From positions 1 through 31,505 of the forward strand of contig JADHZB010000801.1 in NCBI GenBank assembly GCA_015657535.1: a DNA stretch of 31,505 nt. Reading direction: 5' to 3'. The translations under genes and the position numbers were made by a program. Shown here piece by piece: positions 1 to 10,888 of the stretch (position 1 is the stretch's first letter; each line of letters opens with the position of its first letter). The DNA is from Nephromyces sp. MM_2019. Lineage: Eukaryota; Apicomplexa; Aconoidasida; Nephromycida. The notes below the pieces were generated by a model, which made no database searches, was not told where the DNA came from, and saw only the letters and a list, made by a program, of their open reading frames with translations.

Positions 1-98
1 TTTGTGTGTGTTTTTGTGTGTGTTTTTGTGTGTGCTTTTTTTTCAGGCTTTTTGTGTGTTTTTGTGTGTGTTTTTGTGTGTGTTTTTGTGTGTGTGTT
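1..98. repeat. GT-rich tandem repeat at the window edge
   Basis: Two runs of an approximately 12-bp unit, T4-5 followed by GTGTGTG (1-34 and about 50-98), flank a short T-rich interruption. The window opens inside this repeat, so its full length is unknown. The next 330 bases stay GT-rich on the + strand (GGTGTG and TGTGTGTG clusters). Open frames across it are an effect of base composition, not genes. Confidence 0.85.
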
Positions 99-778
99 TA
101 TTGTTGTTACATAGTTGGGAATGATGTTTGTGGGGAGATGGTGGGTGTGGTGAGGGAGTCTGGGGGGTTGGAGATTGGTGGGTGTGGGGGTGGGTTTTTG
201 TGGGATTATGGGTGTGTGTGTGTGGGACTTTGGGTGTATTGGTATGTTTGTGGACATGAGTGTACCGGTGTGCGTGGAGGTTGGTGGCGTTTGATGAAGG
301 TGGGCACGTGGCCCTGTGTGCTGGTGGGTTTGTGTGCCGGTGTGAGTAGGGGTGGCTGTGTGTGTTTGTTTAGCCCGTGTGATCGTTTATTCAGAGTGTG
401 TGTAGGCGCTGTTGGGATGTGCGTGTGTGTGCTAAGATATCGTAGGAATATATCTTTCCTGCACACACACAACTTTCTTAGCTGAGCAACTTCGTTTTTC
501 GTGCTGCTCGCGCACAGCTCTTGTTTGAGAGGCACACACGATATAAATATAAGTTTTGTTGGCTATTAGTTGTGTCTTTGTTGAATTCTCTCCTCTCATT
601 TTCTACGCACATATGGATTCGTAACGTACACGCTGCTAAAGCTGTAGAATCTACCTAAAGCCTAGACATACAACAATCCCTAATACCCACACATACTCCT
701 ATTCGTAATACGCAGACACATTCCTATCCGTGACACACACTTATCCCTATCACACACACATACTTGTACCTAAAGATC

Positions 779-813
<35 letters not shown>

Positions 814-1730
814 CACACACACACACACGCACACACACACACACACACACACGAGCACACACACACACACACACATACACACACACACACACATACACAC
901 ACACGAGCACACACACACACACACACACACGAGCACACACACACACACACACACGAGCACACACAAACACACACACACGAGCACACACAAACACACACAC
1001 ACACACGAGCACACACACACACACACACACATACACACATACACACACACACACGAGCACACACAAACACACACGAGCACACACACACACCTGTGCCTAA
1101 TATAAAAATGCATTCCTCACTGCATATATTTTCCACAGCACGTTATAAACATCATTTTCTCTGCTTCATGATGCAATTATTGCTTAGATTTTAGGAGATT
1201 TTCCTGGTATACGTAGACATGTGTGTGTTAGGAATAAATGTGTGCGCAAGTTTCTAGTAGGTATTATATCTCAGACTATCGCTCAGCCAATTAAAGCGAA
1301 ATTTCAATTGCTTCAATTTCAGTGAGCTTTGTTGTTTTGAAGATATTCTTTGGTTTGTGAAGATGATCAGTTTGTCTCTTGTCCTGTGTAGCACTCGACA
1401 CCAAATAAGTGATTTAGTAGCTACTTAAAGTGGTATATCTATCGCAGTTTCAACTGGTATTGTCTCCACATGAGGAAGCAATTTATCTTCAGTGTATGTA
1501 CACCTCCCCCCCCCCCCCATCTTTCCACTTTTGCATGCTTTTNTGATTTTTTGAAATTTCTCGGTGGTTTTTTCTTGTTTTTCATGGTTTTTTCAGCGCT
1601 TTGCCGTTATTTTGTGGTGTTTTTTTGTTATTTCTTCTCCATTTTCAACTCGCACTTCCCTTGCATAAGGCATGAAGATGAAAACCCGCACACAATTACA
1701 CACACAACGCAGAGTCCCTCAATTTTATAG
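99..1730. other. Non-coding stretch upstream of the first visible GH28 exon
   Basis: I find no exon that could encode the missing GH28 N-terminal part (no NTDG or GDD-type motif in any + frame). The stretch is GT-rich to about 440, AT-rich around 540-720, then holds a CA microsatellite (782-1091) and ordinary AT-rich DNA. There is a 13-base C run at 1506-1518 and one undetermined base (N) at 1543. It most likely belongs to the intron before the GH28 exon starting at 1731, because that exon begins with a good acceptor (TTTTATAG) and needs an upstream partner. Confidence 0.6.
782..1091. repeat. (CA)n microsatellite interrupted by CGAG
   Basis: About 310 bases of CA dinucleotides on the + strand. 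They are broken repeatedly by the same motif, ACGAGCACAC, at least nine times at irregular spacing (for example near 809, 853, 905, 931, 953, 979, 1006, 1054 and 1075). Rarer ACAT and CAAAC variants also occur. The recurrence of one interrupter suggests local expansion or homogenisation of an imperfect repeat. Confidence 0.95.
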
Positions 1731-4331
1731 GATAACTTCGGGGTGGAATACAATAAGCCTTCCGCTGAAATTTCTATCAAAAATAATATCCTTTCCAGCA
1801 AACGGTGTGCAGCAATTTGCTTGGGTTCTGAGATGTCTGGTGGTATTAAAAAAGTTGAGATTTTCGATAATTTTATTGTAAGTTTAGAGGGGAAAATGAA
1901 GGCTTTTTTGCTTTATTTTATGGAATTCTACTGAGTGAAATGCATTTTCTTTGCTAATCACGGCATCTTCAAGTTATTAAGAAGGATATGAGGATGTTTA
2001 GTGTAGTTTAATGCTTTTTTTTAGGCGTTTTTTCGGCTTATAGAATATTTTTGATTGGTTTTTATGAGGAGAGTAGAAAGAAGATGTGGAGAGGGCAAAG
2101 TAGAAGAGTGAGGAAAGCAGCGAAGAAAAAAGGAGGGAGAAGGGAGGAGGAGGAGGGAGAGGTATAAGGAGAAGGGAGGAGGAGGAGGAGGGAGAAGAGG
2201 GAGAAGAGGAAGAAGAGGGAGAAGAGGAAGAAGAGGGAGAAGAGGGAGAAGAGGGAGAAGAAGAAGAAGAGGGAGAAGAGGGAGAAGAGGAAGAAGAGGG
2301 AGAAGAGGGAGAAGAGGAAGAAGAGGGAGAAGAAGAAGAAGAGGGAGAAGATGAAGAAGAGGGAGAAGAAGAAGAAGAGGAAGAAGAGGGAGAAGAGGGA
2401 GAAGAGGGAGAAGAGGGAGAAGAGGAAGAAGAGGGAGAAGAGGAAGAAGAGGGAGACGAGGGAGAAGAGGAAGAAGAGGGAGAAGAGGGAGAAGATGAAG
2501 AAAACGAAGAAGAGGAAGAGGAAGAAGAAGAAAACGAAGAAGAAGAAAACGAAGAAGAAGAAAACGAAGAAGAAGACGAAGAAGAAAACGAAGAAGAAAA
2601 CGAAGAAGAAGACGAAGAAGAAAACGAAGAAGAAGAAGAAGAAGAAAACGAAGAAGAAGAAAACGAAGAAGACGAAGAAGAAGACGAAGAAGAAGAAAAC
2701 GAAGAAGAAGACGAAGCAAGAGAACAAGAGAGAGACTAGTGAGAAGAATTAACGGAAATAGCTTATACATAGAAAAAGATGAAAATGAGAAGAATAAAGC
2801 AGGCAAAATAATACAGCTGAAGAGGAAGGAATCCAAAACTAATAAATGAATTTGAAGAGAAAGCAGTATTGCCTGTATGCATTCTTTTGACTAGCTCTTA
2901 TAGTGTGTGTGAGATTTTTCGAATATCAGTGGATACTGCCTCAATAATGCACTCATTATTCCCATTTCTTTCCTTTGCTGCAGTTTAACTCATGCCAGGC
3001 TTTCCACCTGAAAACAGCTAGAGGAAGAGGAGGATACATCACTCATGTTTTGATGAAGCAGTGCGTTCTTCGCAACGTAGAAGTTGGCATACGCATGAAT
3101 GCTTTCTATAGGGGTTAGCTCAGGTTTTCATTGCAATCTTCACGTGTTTAAGTTACGCATTCTCCAGCAATTTTGCTCTCCCCTCTTCATGTTTGCTGCC
3201 TTTTCATTTTCTTCCTCTTCTGCTTCTTATTTAGCTGTTTTCTCCCTTCTTCAGCTCTCCTCTTTCTTCTGCTTCAGCCCTCTTCCCTCTTCTTCCCTTT
3301 CTAAATGCGATAAATCAGCTTCATCACTAAAGCTAATGCTCGTTAACTCAGTTTTTGACTCTGTAAACACACACACACACACACAAACACACACGCAGGA
3401 AACTCTCGTATTATCTTCCTCCGCGTACCATCTCTAATTCATTAGAGATTCTCAGGTTCTAGCCTGTCAAAAACTGAGTTTTGTGTGTTGCTACGCATTT
3501 TAACCCTTGAAATGTACACTATTACGATCTGTCTGATCAACAGAATTTGACGTAAACGTTTTTCAGATTAGCTGTTAGACAGGGAAGGAAACAGGGTGTA
3601 CGTACACCCTAGAAATCTTCCTTTTGAGGATGTGTAAAGAACAAATATGCCTTTTTTTTCATGAAAATTGACTTCTTCCTTTCGACCGTGCGTGTTGTTC
3701 CTTCTTTCCCATTTTTGTGTTATTTTCGCTTCTATCCCACGCATACACGAGCAAAGTACAAAAACTACTGGCACACAAAGAGCCTCCTACCCTAGAGGTA
3801 TACTAGTCGCACGCAAAAACTCCTATAATACACACACATGTTCCTATCCTGCAAAAGCACGCACTTCACTATTCAGCGCACGCTCTACTATCCCAAACAC
3901 AACCTCCTCTCCCACAAGCACCCTCCTCTCCCAAACAAAACCTCATGTCTTACAACCACTCTCCAATCCCACATACCCTCCTATCCCACACACACCCCGA
4001 TATCCACGCCTATCTACACGCACACACAACTAATTTTTCGATCTTTCTTCAAACAGGGCATCCTGTAGGTGTTGATATCGATTCTCTCAATGAAGACAAG
4101 AGATTTCTCCCAAAAGTGAGTGGAATACACTTTGAAGATGTGTGTGCGATTGGAGGAGGTATTCCAATAGAGGCTCATGGTTTGGCTGATTCCCCCTTCG
4201 TGAATATCACCTTTGAAGCGCTACTTTTTCATCGTTTTACAGCAGAAAACATCCTCGAAAACATCAAATACACACTTCTGAGCTCTTCTACTCCGGTGCA
4301 TAGTGAAGATCCCCGCACACACACTGAGTAG
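1731..4331 (+). CDS. Glycoside hydrolase family 28 (polygalacturonase-like), C-terminal exons only
   Basis: Three exons are visible: 1731-1877, 2984-3113 and 4057-4331 (stop TAG at 4329-4331). Their phases agree (0, then 1). Donors are GTAAGT and GTTAGC; acceptors are TTTTATAG, TTGCTGCAG and AAACAG. The spliced protein shows the C-terminal half of a GH28 beta-helix: GVEYNKPSAEISI, then LGSEMSGGIKKVEI (family pattern IGSEMSGG-x-x-NV), then LKTARGRGGYI (family pattern RIKT-x-x-GRGG), then HGLADSPFVNITFE (family pattern G-x-x-x-SPxxNITxEN). Family members cleave or trim pectin-type polysaccharides, usually as secreted enzymes. The NTD and GDD catalytic segments and any signal peptide would lie on exons before the window, so activity cannot be judged. 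The Arg of the RIK motif is His here (FHLKT). The spacing of motifs resembles plant/oomycete GH28 members more than fungal endopolygalacturonases. The gene converges with the minus-strand protease at 5782-8056. Confidence 0.85.
2101..2739. repeat. Long polypurine GA/GAA tract inside a GH28 intron
   Basis: More than 600 bases are almost pure A and G on the + strand. Two zones are distinct: about 2150-2500 is built from GGGAGAA and GAAGAAGAG units, and about 2510-2710 from GAAGAAGAAAAC units with occasional GACGAA. It lies wholly inside the intron 1878-2983. Long minus-strand Leu/Phe-rich and plus-strand Lys/Glu-rich open frames across it are composition effects. Such purine/pyrimidine tracts can form triplex (H-DNA) structures in general; whether this one does is inference. 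Confidence 0.95.
3345..3480. repeat. 136-bp element bounded by perfect 15-bp inverted repeats
   Basis: AACTCAGTTTTTGAC at 3345-3359 is the exact reverse complement of GTCAAAAACTGAGTT at 3466-3480. The interior holds a (CA)n run (about 3366-3394) and a smaller nested palindrome, ATCTCTAA-TTCA-TTAGAGAT, at 3430-3449. It lies in the second visible GH28 intron (3114-4056). Size and ends resemble a MITE-like element, but the only flanking duplication is the dinucleotide TT, so a simple hairpin-forming repeat is an equal reading. Confidence 0.7.
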
Positions 4332-5781
4332 CTTGCACTCCTGTTGAGCTACTAGCTCTCAGAGATTTACAGAGGTAATGATAGTGCATAGACTGTATAG
4401 ATCGCACGTACTAATTTGGAACTCGCACATGCTGTGAATTCGCACACATACTCAACTTTGACACACCAGAAACAAACTTAAACTCTTCCTACTATTTCCA
4501 CGAAAACATAGCCTATTTGATTTGTAAAAAAACGCAAAGATAATAGGAACTTTCGAAATCATCAGAAGCAAACGGCTGGAGCTAGAGAGTGTACATACAC
4601 CTCAACTTTCGATTCTTTGTTGCTGTAAGCTTGATTATTTCACCGTTTCTTCCATTCATCAGTCTACTGAAGATGAGCGATTTCACTAGCGCTGCAGAGT
4701 CAAACTTCTTGGGATCAGCCTAAATCTGTCTCAAGAGGAAGGCAGCCCTTGACGCCTTCTTCATCATTTTTTCAGGAAAATGTATAGGCTGTTGTGTGTA
4801 CGCTTTATACAGCCTATACACGCATAGCATTACACCTAAAGCCTTTATAGTCCGCCTGCAGGCTTCTCTCGTCCTAAATAACTCAGCTATCATCTCTTAT
4901 ATAAGAACACCAAAGCTTCAAACACGGTGCTTTTTCTTTCGTTTCCACAACTTGTGTGCGTGGATATTCCTGGTTTATATGTTGTGGGTTTACATGAGTT
5001 AACAACACCTCAGTAACCTAGAAGTAATTATGTGTGTGTGTGAAGCGTAAATCCTAGGTTCAAAAATTTTGAATTTCAAGCATCTAACAGTAAAAAACGA
5101 AGCAGAAAACCCTAAACTCCAAGAGCAGCCAGCAGCCAAACCCTAAATCCTCATCACCAAATCTCTTTAATAATTTTTCCTCTCTGCATACTCAAGCAAT
5201 GCGACGAATTCTCCCCTTTAACCTGCAAGAGATATACTGCCAACTCATCGAAAATTCTGCTAAATAAGCTGCAAACCTATGTATGAGGTGGCTCTCCTGT
5301 CAACACACAGCCTTTCGTACACAGCAAACCTCAAAAAAACTGATTTTCTTCCTTAAATGCAGAAGAGAATGTAGTAGATGAAGATGAGGAGATTGCATTG
5401 ATAAAGTAGGAAGATGATGAGGATTTAAAAAAAATACTACATCTCCTCCCTGAGAACTGTATATATCCGTCGCTCTCCATATGCGTATATACTATATCTC
5501 TCATAATTGTATATATAGCATCCTTCTATATACGCCTATATACAAACATCTCTCAGCTCTCTATATATCAGCTTTTGCGTCTTCAAAGGGCTCCCTGCGA
5601 TCCCTCCTCTTCGAAAAACTAAAAGCAATCAAAATAGATTCTTTCTCTCTTGAGAATCAAGCAAACCAAACTGAAGTTATCAATCATACCAACACAAGCT
5701 CTCTACTGCCTCCAGTAAGTGTGTGTATGTGCGTGTGTTTAATAGCCTCAAAAAATCCAAAACTCTCGAGAAAAAACCTCC
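4332..5781. other. Spacer between convergent genes; no gene seen
   Basis: This lies between the GH28 stop and the minus-strand protease stop, so it should hold both 3' UTRs and polyadenylation sites. It is AT-rich with scattered CACACA runs and ATATAT-rich DNA around 5460-5570. Short open frames lack recognisable protein sequence or convincing splice context. I could not identify a clear polyadenylation signal for either gene. Confidence 0.6.
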
Positions 5782-8056
5782 TCAATTCCCTTGTATACAT
5801 GCAAGCAGCGACGCCGATTCTTCCGCTGGTAGAGCTTGGAGTATAACGTTTAAGATCTCTTCCCTCTTCATCTCCAAGACGCTACTGTTGATCAGCTTTA
5901 CCTCTCGTTCAAGAGGCTTCAATTCAAAGGAACTGTGAGACTGAGAGGTAGATTCTTCGCCTGAAAGTTCAGATTTTCCTTTCAAAACCGCATGTTTATC
6001 CGCTGCACACACATCATCAGTCACTGTAGAAGCTCCAGCAAAAGCTTCATCTTTAGAAACAAGCTTGTCGGCTAGTGTGTGTGCCCCTGCAGTTTTTGCG
6101 TCGTTAGTAGCATCAGCCTGTCTAGCCCTCAGAAACTCCATATAGCGAGTAGCGATGAGCTGAGCAAACACAACGACGTACATTCCACAATCATACGAAT
6201 TCGTCTGCTTGTTGCAGTTGCTTGAGTTGATCGTAAGCCTGGGGGTACTCCTGTCTCTGCAGGCAGCTATAGCTCCACTCTCGCTTCTCATTCGTGCTGC
6301 TTTCACCAACACACACGCGAATTTCCTCGCTACCTCGTGATTCCTCGAAGATCCGGCAGGATCATAGTGAAAAAATTCGCCTGTAGGGTGGAGGGACGTG
6401 CAGGCTTTAGGATGCAACAAGGAAGGAAGTATGGATATCGCATAGGAGTATGAAAGGGGTAAGCTTGCAGCTGCCGGAGGATTTGGAAGAGGAAGAAGAA
6501 GAAGAAGCAGAAGAAGCGGAAGAAGCAGAAGAAGAAAAAAAAAACAAAAATGAAAAAAACAAAAGCACAACAGAAAGCATATCAGACGAGCGAGCCTTCC
6601 ATAGGAGTCAATTGACACACAAAAATACTTTTCTCACCCCCCTACTATACCATTGAAGAATAACAAATCTACAGCATCAAATAGGCGAATAATCTCGGCA
6701 ATTTAAATGCATCTCCCTCCTTCCAGCATCAGCGAGCAACGCTCATCAGATACTTTGATGAGTCACCACCGCCGCCAACAGCCCAAATTGGCTTAAAAGA
6801 GGAGCCCCCAAGAATGAAAAACGTACTTTTACGGTAGATATATGTATCGATACTTCTCTGTTTGCAAGATATCAGGATGAAGACATGATGCACACATTTG
6901 AAAAAGATCATTTTCTGTGAATAGCCTCATATATCACCAAAAGAAAAAAACCCAGAGCTCAGAGAGAAAATCTCAACTTACAAGCCAATAAAACTGCAAA
7001 TTTCAAACGCGAATACCATATTTGGCAACCCAACACACACCCAACTTACTAAGCTATAAATCATTCGTCAAACACACGTTTCACACATAAGAAAATCTTC
7101 CCGCCCCCCTTACCCTTCACTGCACTCTCATCTGCTGAACCCTTTGAAGAATCTCCCCAAAAAAAGGAAGAACTCCCTCCAGTCGTATTAGATGCTCCCC
7201 ACCCAAATGGATATCCGCTGAAGAAGTACCGGAAAGTAGAATAAGCAAAACTCTTTTCTTTTTCAGTGCTCCACTGATTCCAGACAAGCAAGGACCAGTG
7301 TGTTCCACTGTCTGCAAGGCCTGTGCTAAGGGCATCATTGATAGGAGCCAGGATCACCTTAGTCTGTGGCGAGTTTAGAGATAGTCCCGTAGAACATTCT
7401 AGCAGATCATCTTCATCTTCAATATTTCCCATCCAAAAGACTACTGCTGGATCCATGAAGATTATTGAAGGATCTGAACTAGGCTCCTTGAAAAAATCCG
7501 TAAAAATGCCCAGTTTCTTACCAACTTCTCTGCTATTTTCCCGAGCAACCGCCATTTTGTCCTTCAGCGTGCTCACACCCACCTGACCATCCTGCCATTC
7601 TTTGGCAAAACCGCTAGAAACGTCTATATCCCTATCTTCATCATTAAATCTGTCTAACGACTCTCTGCTGCTTACGGAAACCCAGCAAGACATATCACTG
7701 CCCTCTCTATAACACATAGGGCTCTGTAGTGTTGTTATACTGCCCCTCTGCGGTTGCCCTTGAGTGTTACTCTTGATCTCATTTGATAAAAGGCAGCGAA
7801 TAGAGTGAAGAGGCAGCAGCAGCGCAGAGGGGGGATAGCAGTAAGGGAGAGGGTGGTGGAGGTTTTCCCCTCCAAAAACTTGTTCGCTTGCTTCCCCTCT
7901 ACATGGTGTGCTGCTCAGATACTCGAAACAGAAGGAAATGCAGGCATCATTAAGCCATCCATTGGAAGCGAATAGCTCAACGTCGCTATAAAACAGCTGT
8001 GAGTTCCTCAAGCTGATTAGGGGGGAGTTCTGGGCATCATTTATGGCCCTACTCAT
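5782..8056 (-). CDS. DEN1/SENP8-type deneddylase (C48 cysteine protease)
   Basis: Two exons read leftwards: 8056-7252 and 6380-5782, about 467 residues. Family members cleave the NEDD8 precursor and remove NEDD8 from cullins and other proteins in nucleus and cytoplasm. Seen: NGWLNDACISFCFEYL (about 32-47), matching the WLND-x-x-I-x-F-x-FEY block of SENP8; APINDALS then GTHWSLLVWN with catalytic His253; FFHYDPAGSS with Asp275; NKQTNSYDCGMYV with oxyanion Gln327 and nucleophile Cys333. The GTHWSLLV and FFHYD strings point to SENP8 rather than SENP1/Ulp1. The intron acceptor is clear (CCACCCTACAG). The donor, A then GTTTTG at 7251, is weak but is the only phase-1 site that gives the conserved EKS-EFFHYD junction. 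Compared with about 212 residues in human SENP8, there is an insertion of roughly 130 residues after the FEYL block and a tail of about 100 residues after the Cys domain. The start ATG at 8056 sits a suitable distance before the conserved block but is not proven. Confidence 0.85.
6486..6540. repeat. GAA-rich run in the deneddylase intron
   Basis: GAAGAAGAA runs with GCAGAAGAAGCG variants occur on the + strand. In the sense orientation of the minus-strand gene this is a TTC/CTT pyrimidine tract, roughly 100 bases before the acceptor at 6381. It could strengthen acceptor recognition, but that is inference. Confidence 0.8.
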
Positions 8057-8219
8057 ATGGTGAGATAGGGGGAATATAGAGAGCGTAGGGGGTGGGAGAT
8101 GTTGCAGAGTGGCATTTAGGAGAAGATGTTTTAGCAGTGGAGAGGGGCGAGAATCATCGGTAGAAATAGTGAAAAATGGAATGGAGGGGGAGAAGGAAGC
8201 AAGTAGAGAGGGGGGGATG

Positions 8220-8422
8220 GAATGTTTTGTGGGGAGAGGGGGCGTAATAGGAGGGGGGAATATTTTGTGGGGAGAGGGGATGTGAGAAGAAGAGGTGGGG
8301 GGGATTTATAAGTAGAGCCAAGAATATGAGGAATATCAAGCGGAGATAATACGAGAAGAAGGGTAAGTAGAGTTGAGAATATGAGAAATATCAACCGGAG
8401 GTAATAAGATAAGAAAAGGGTA
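8220..8422. repeat. Two short direct duplications upstream of the deneddylase
   Basis: A 38-bp G-rich unit with core TTTTGTGGGGAGAGGG starts at 8220 and again at 8258. A second duplication has units at 8311-8365 and 8366-8422, both opening with AGTAGAG and containing GAATATGAG-AATATCAA. They lie within 400 bp of the presumed deneddylase start and could overlap its promoter. Confidence 0.75.
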
Positions 8423-8846
8423 AGTGGAGCTTAAAACAGCAGACATTGTTAGAGAGACGGCTTAATGATTAGAAAACAAGTAAACGGGGGGTTCCATACT
8501 ATAAGATGAGAGAGAGTGGTACCAGCGTTTACAAGAGAGTACAAGTAGGTACCGGCCTTCATATCGATGCTGAGCTCACTGAGCAAGGCTTACCAGAAGG
8601 TGTAACGAAGGGGTTTTTCTAGTTTCTAGCAGAAGCAAATACTTTCTGAGGCATTTCATCAACAAAAAGTAATGTTTTCTTCAACTAAATCTGTAGAGAA
8701 CTAGGCCGAAGAGAAGCGTCAATATCACAGCGATAGCTTCCTGAAAGATGATTAGGTTTCAAAATTTTATAATATTGTGATATATATGAAGAGCCGCTGC
8801 TGAACTTGCTCCTTCTTCTAGTCTTAAGCTAGAGGATTTATTCTAA

Positions 8847-9005
8847 AGAGAAGAGATTTCATATTTATTTAGGGATTTTAGTGATTTTTCGCTCTTCTTC
8901 TAATCTCTCTCACTTACCAGATGCTTTGAGAGGAGAGATTTTACATTTATTTAGGGATTTTCTTGTTTTTTCACTCTTTTTTTAATCTCTGTCTCTCTTC
9001 CACTC
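8847..9005. repeat. Imperfect 82-bp tandem duplication
   Basis: The copies begin at 8847 and 8929. Both share AGAGATTT, then ATTTATTTAGGGATTTT, then a T/C-rich stretch ending in TAATCTCT. Sequence between matching blocks has drifted, so the duplication is not recent. Confidence 0.7.
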
Positions 9006-10865
9006 TCTCAATCCCAATCCTGTGTGTTAGATTCAAAAAATATTGAGCTCAAAGCTTCCAGCTTGCGGTAGTACTTGTTTTTCAAGTGTCTCGCGCAGTT
9101 CACAACACATTTTTTATCAATTTCTGAGAAGTTTCTTACAAAATTTCGGCGTACGAGATGCACCGCATAAATTGCATAAAAATCACAAATAGCATCAGTT
9201 TTGAGATTTCACAACGTCATAGCTCAATTTTCGAAACATAGAAAACGCAGGCATCCGTTGTTGAAACTGAAAACAGAGCGCCCTTTTCTCCAGGAATGTT
9301 ATTTGATTCCAAAAAAACCAGAAAAACTATAGTATGGAACTAAATGTTACAGTCCTGGCAGCTTTTTTCGCAAGATTTTGGTGTTTTAAAAAATCTTTTA
9401 CACACATAAAGAATCAAGGTTGAAACGGATCGAGCGTTTCTTGTACAAAGCTCACTATTTTCCTATCTTTAGAAAAATCCAGACTGATTTCAGCAAATTT
9501 CTTATTGATGCATGCTAGAGCTTCACAGAAAAATACTAGAGTAAAAATTGTATAAAAGTTGGTTCAAATCACAATTAGCAATTCGTGGGTTATTGCAAAC
9601 CACCTATGAAGCGGGATTTAGAAGCAGAGAATCGAGACTGAATTGCGGAAATTGGCAATAAATTTAAGAACAATATTGTTTTCTAGAGAATTTTAGCTTA
9701 AAAGAGGAGAATATCATTCGTTTTTAAAGCAGTTCATTTCATGAGATTCCCTACAGCTATACGAAACTGTGAGATATATACATATATATTCTTCCTGGCC
9801 GCTTTGTTTCTTCATTGATGTAGAAGTATTTCGAATTTGGGTACCTTTATTCTTTATAAGGTGGAAAAAAACGGCTGAGATAAATGGGGACAAAACACCG
9901 CAGCCAAAATGCAGTTTTGCTTCTTCTAAAAGGGGAAAAAAATAAAAGTGCACACAGTTCACCGAGTTGCTAAACTAAGTTTTACGCATACATGACTGTA
10001 TATGTACTAGTTTTTGCCTTGTGAAACTTCTTCCAGGCGGTTATTTAGCTTCATTACGTAATTTTCTACAATTTTTCAATCAGTAAATATGAGTAGTTTA
10101 TCGTAAAATCCTAGGCAATCAATTTCATCACAAAGTGGCTACTTGAATTTGTAGCAGCATGAAAGAAAGAAGAAGATATATACGTGTTCGCCTAATATAA
10201 CGCTCTCCTTGATTTACAAAAGCAAATAAAGCCCCTTTTATTACCAGTATAACTACTTTCAAGACCGTCTCTGTAAGTTCTGGAAACTAATATGGTTCAT
10301 GCAAGATATTCTTTATAAATAAATCAGAGCTAATGACTGCTGGAGTATTCTTATTCTTAGCAAAAACTTCTTGCAATTCAAGACCTTTTCAGTATTAAAA
10401 TTCCATCCTAATAAAAGGTTTCCTTAAGTTTTCCTCACAGAAAGAGCACTAAGATCAAAAATTCTACCGCAAGAGAGTAAATGTCTCGTTAAAAAAAAGG
10501 AATAAAGGGAAACCAGAAAATGATGTTTCTATGCTTGCCTTTAAGGTAATTTTTAGAAAAGAAATTATGGGCCATGAGCTGAAATCCCAAATATTTGATC
10601 CGATAAAAAGTCATTTTGTCATGGAAAAATGCAAAATACCGCGATAATATCTTTTTTCGTTAATCAAAAAGCATTTTATACTCCCAGTGGATAGATACTC
10701 TGAGGTTTTCGAAGTACAAATAAGATGGTTCATTGCAATTATGTTGTGCTACACACTACTTTCGAGTTAAAAGTTAAATTGCGACTTAAGCACGATATAT
10801 CTAGGTTTTACATCATCTTGCTGCCGCCTAGTATCACCCAAACTCTTCCCGTAGACCTGAAGCTG

Positions 10866-10888
10866 TTGTGAAAAAGCTTTTTTCACAA
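10866..10888. repeat. Perfect small inverted repeat
   Basis: TTGTGAAAAA and TTTTTCACAA, 10-bp arms around GCT. It sits in AT-rich non-coding DNA. It could be a hairpin or a protein-binding palindrome; nothing around it indicates a role. Confidence 0.6.

Noticed and set aside
730..1194. Open frames of alternating Thr-His or Cys-Val over the CA repeat
   Set aside because: A CA dinucleotide array is free of stops in every frame; no unique protein sequence is present.
2021..2836. 271-codon minus-strand frame rich in Leu, Phe and Pro, and the plus-strand Lys/Glu/Arg frame opposite
   Set aside because: Both follow entirely from the polypurine tract within a GH28 intron; neither has non-repetitive protein sequence.
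5782..6618. Unspliced 278-codon minus-strand frame starting at 6618
   Set aside because: The part before 6380 is Leu/Pro-rich pyrimidine-tract sequence of the intron. The protease reading is explained by splicing from 7252 to 6380.
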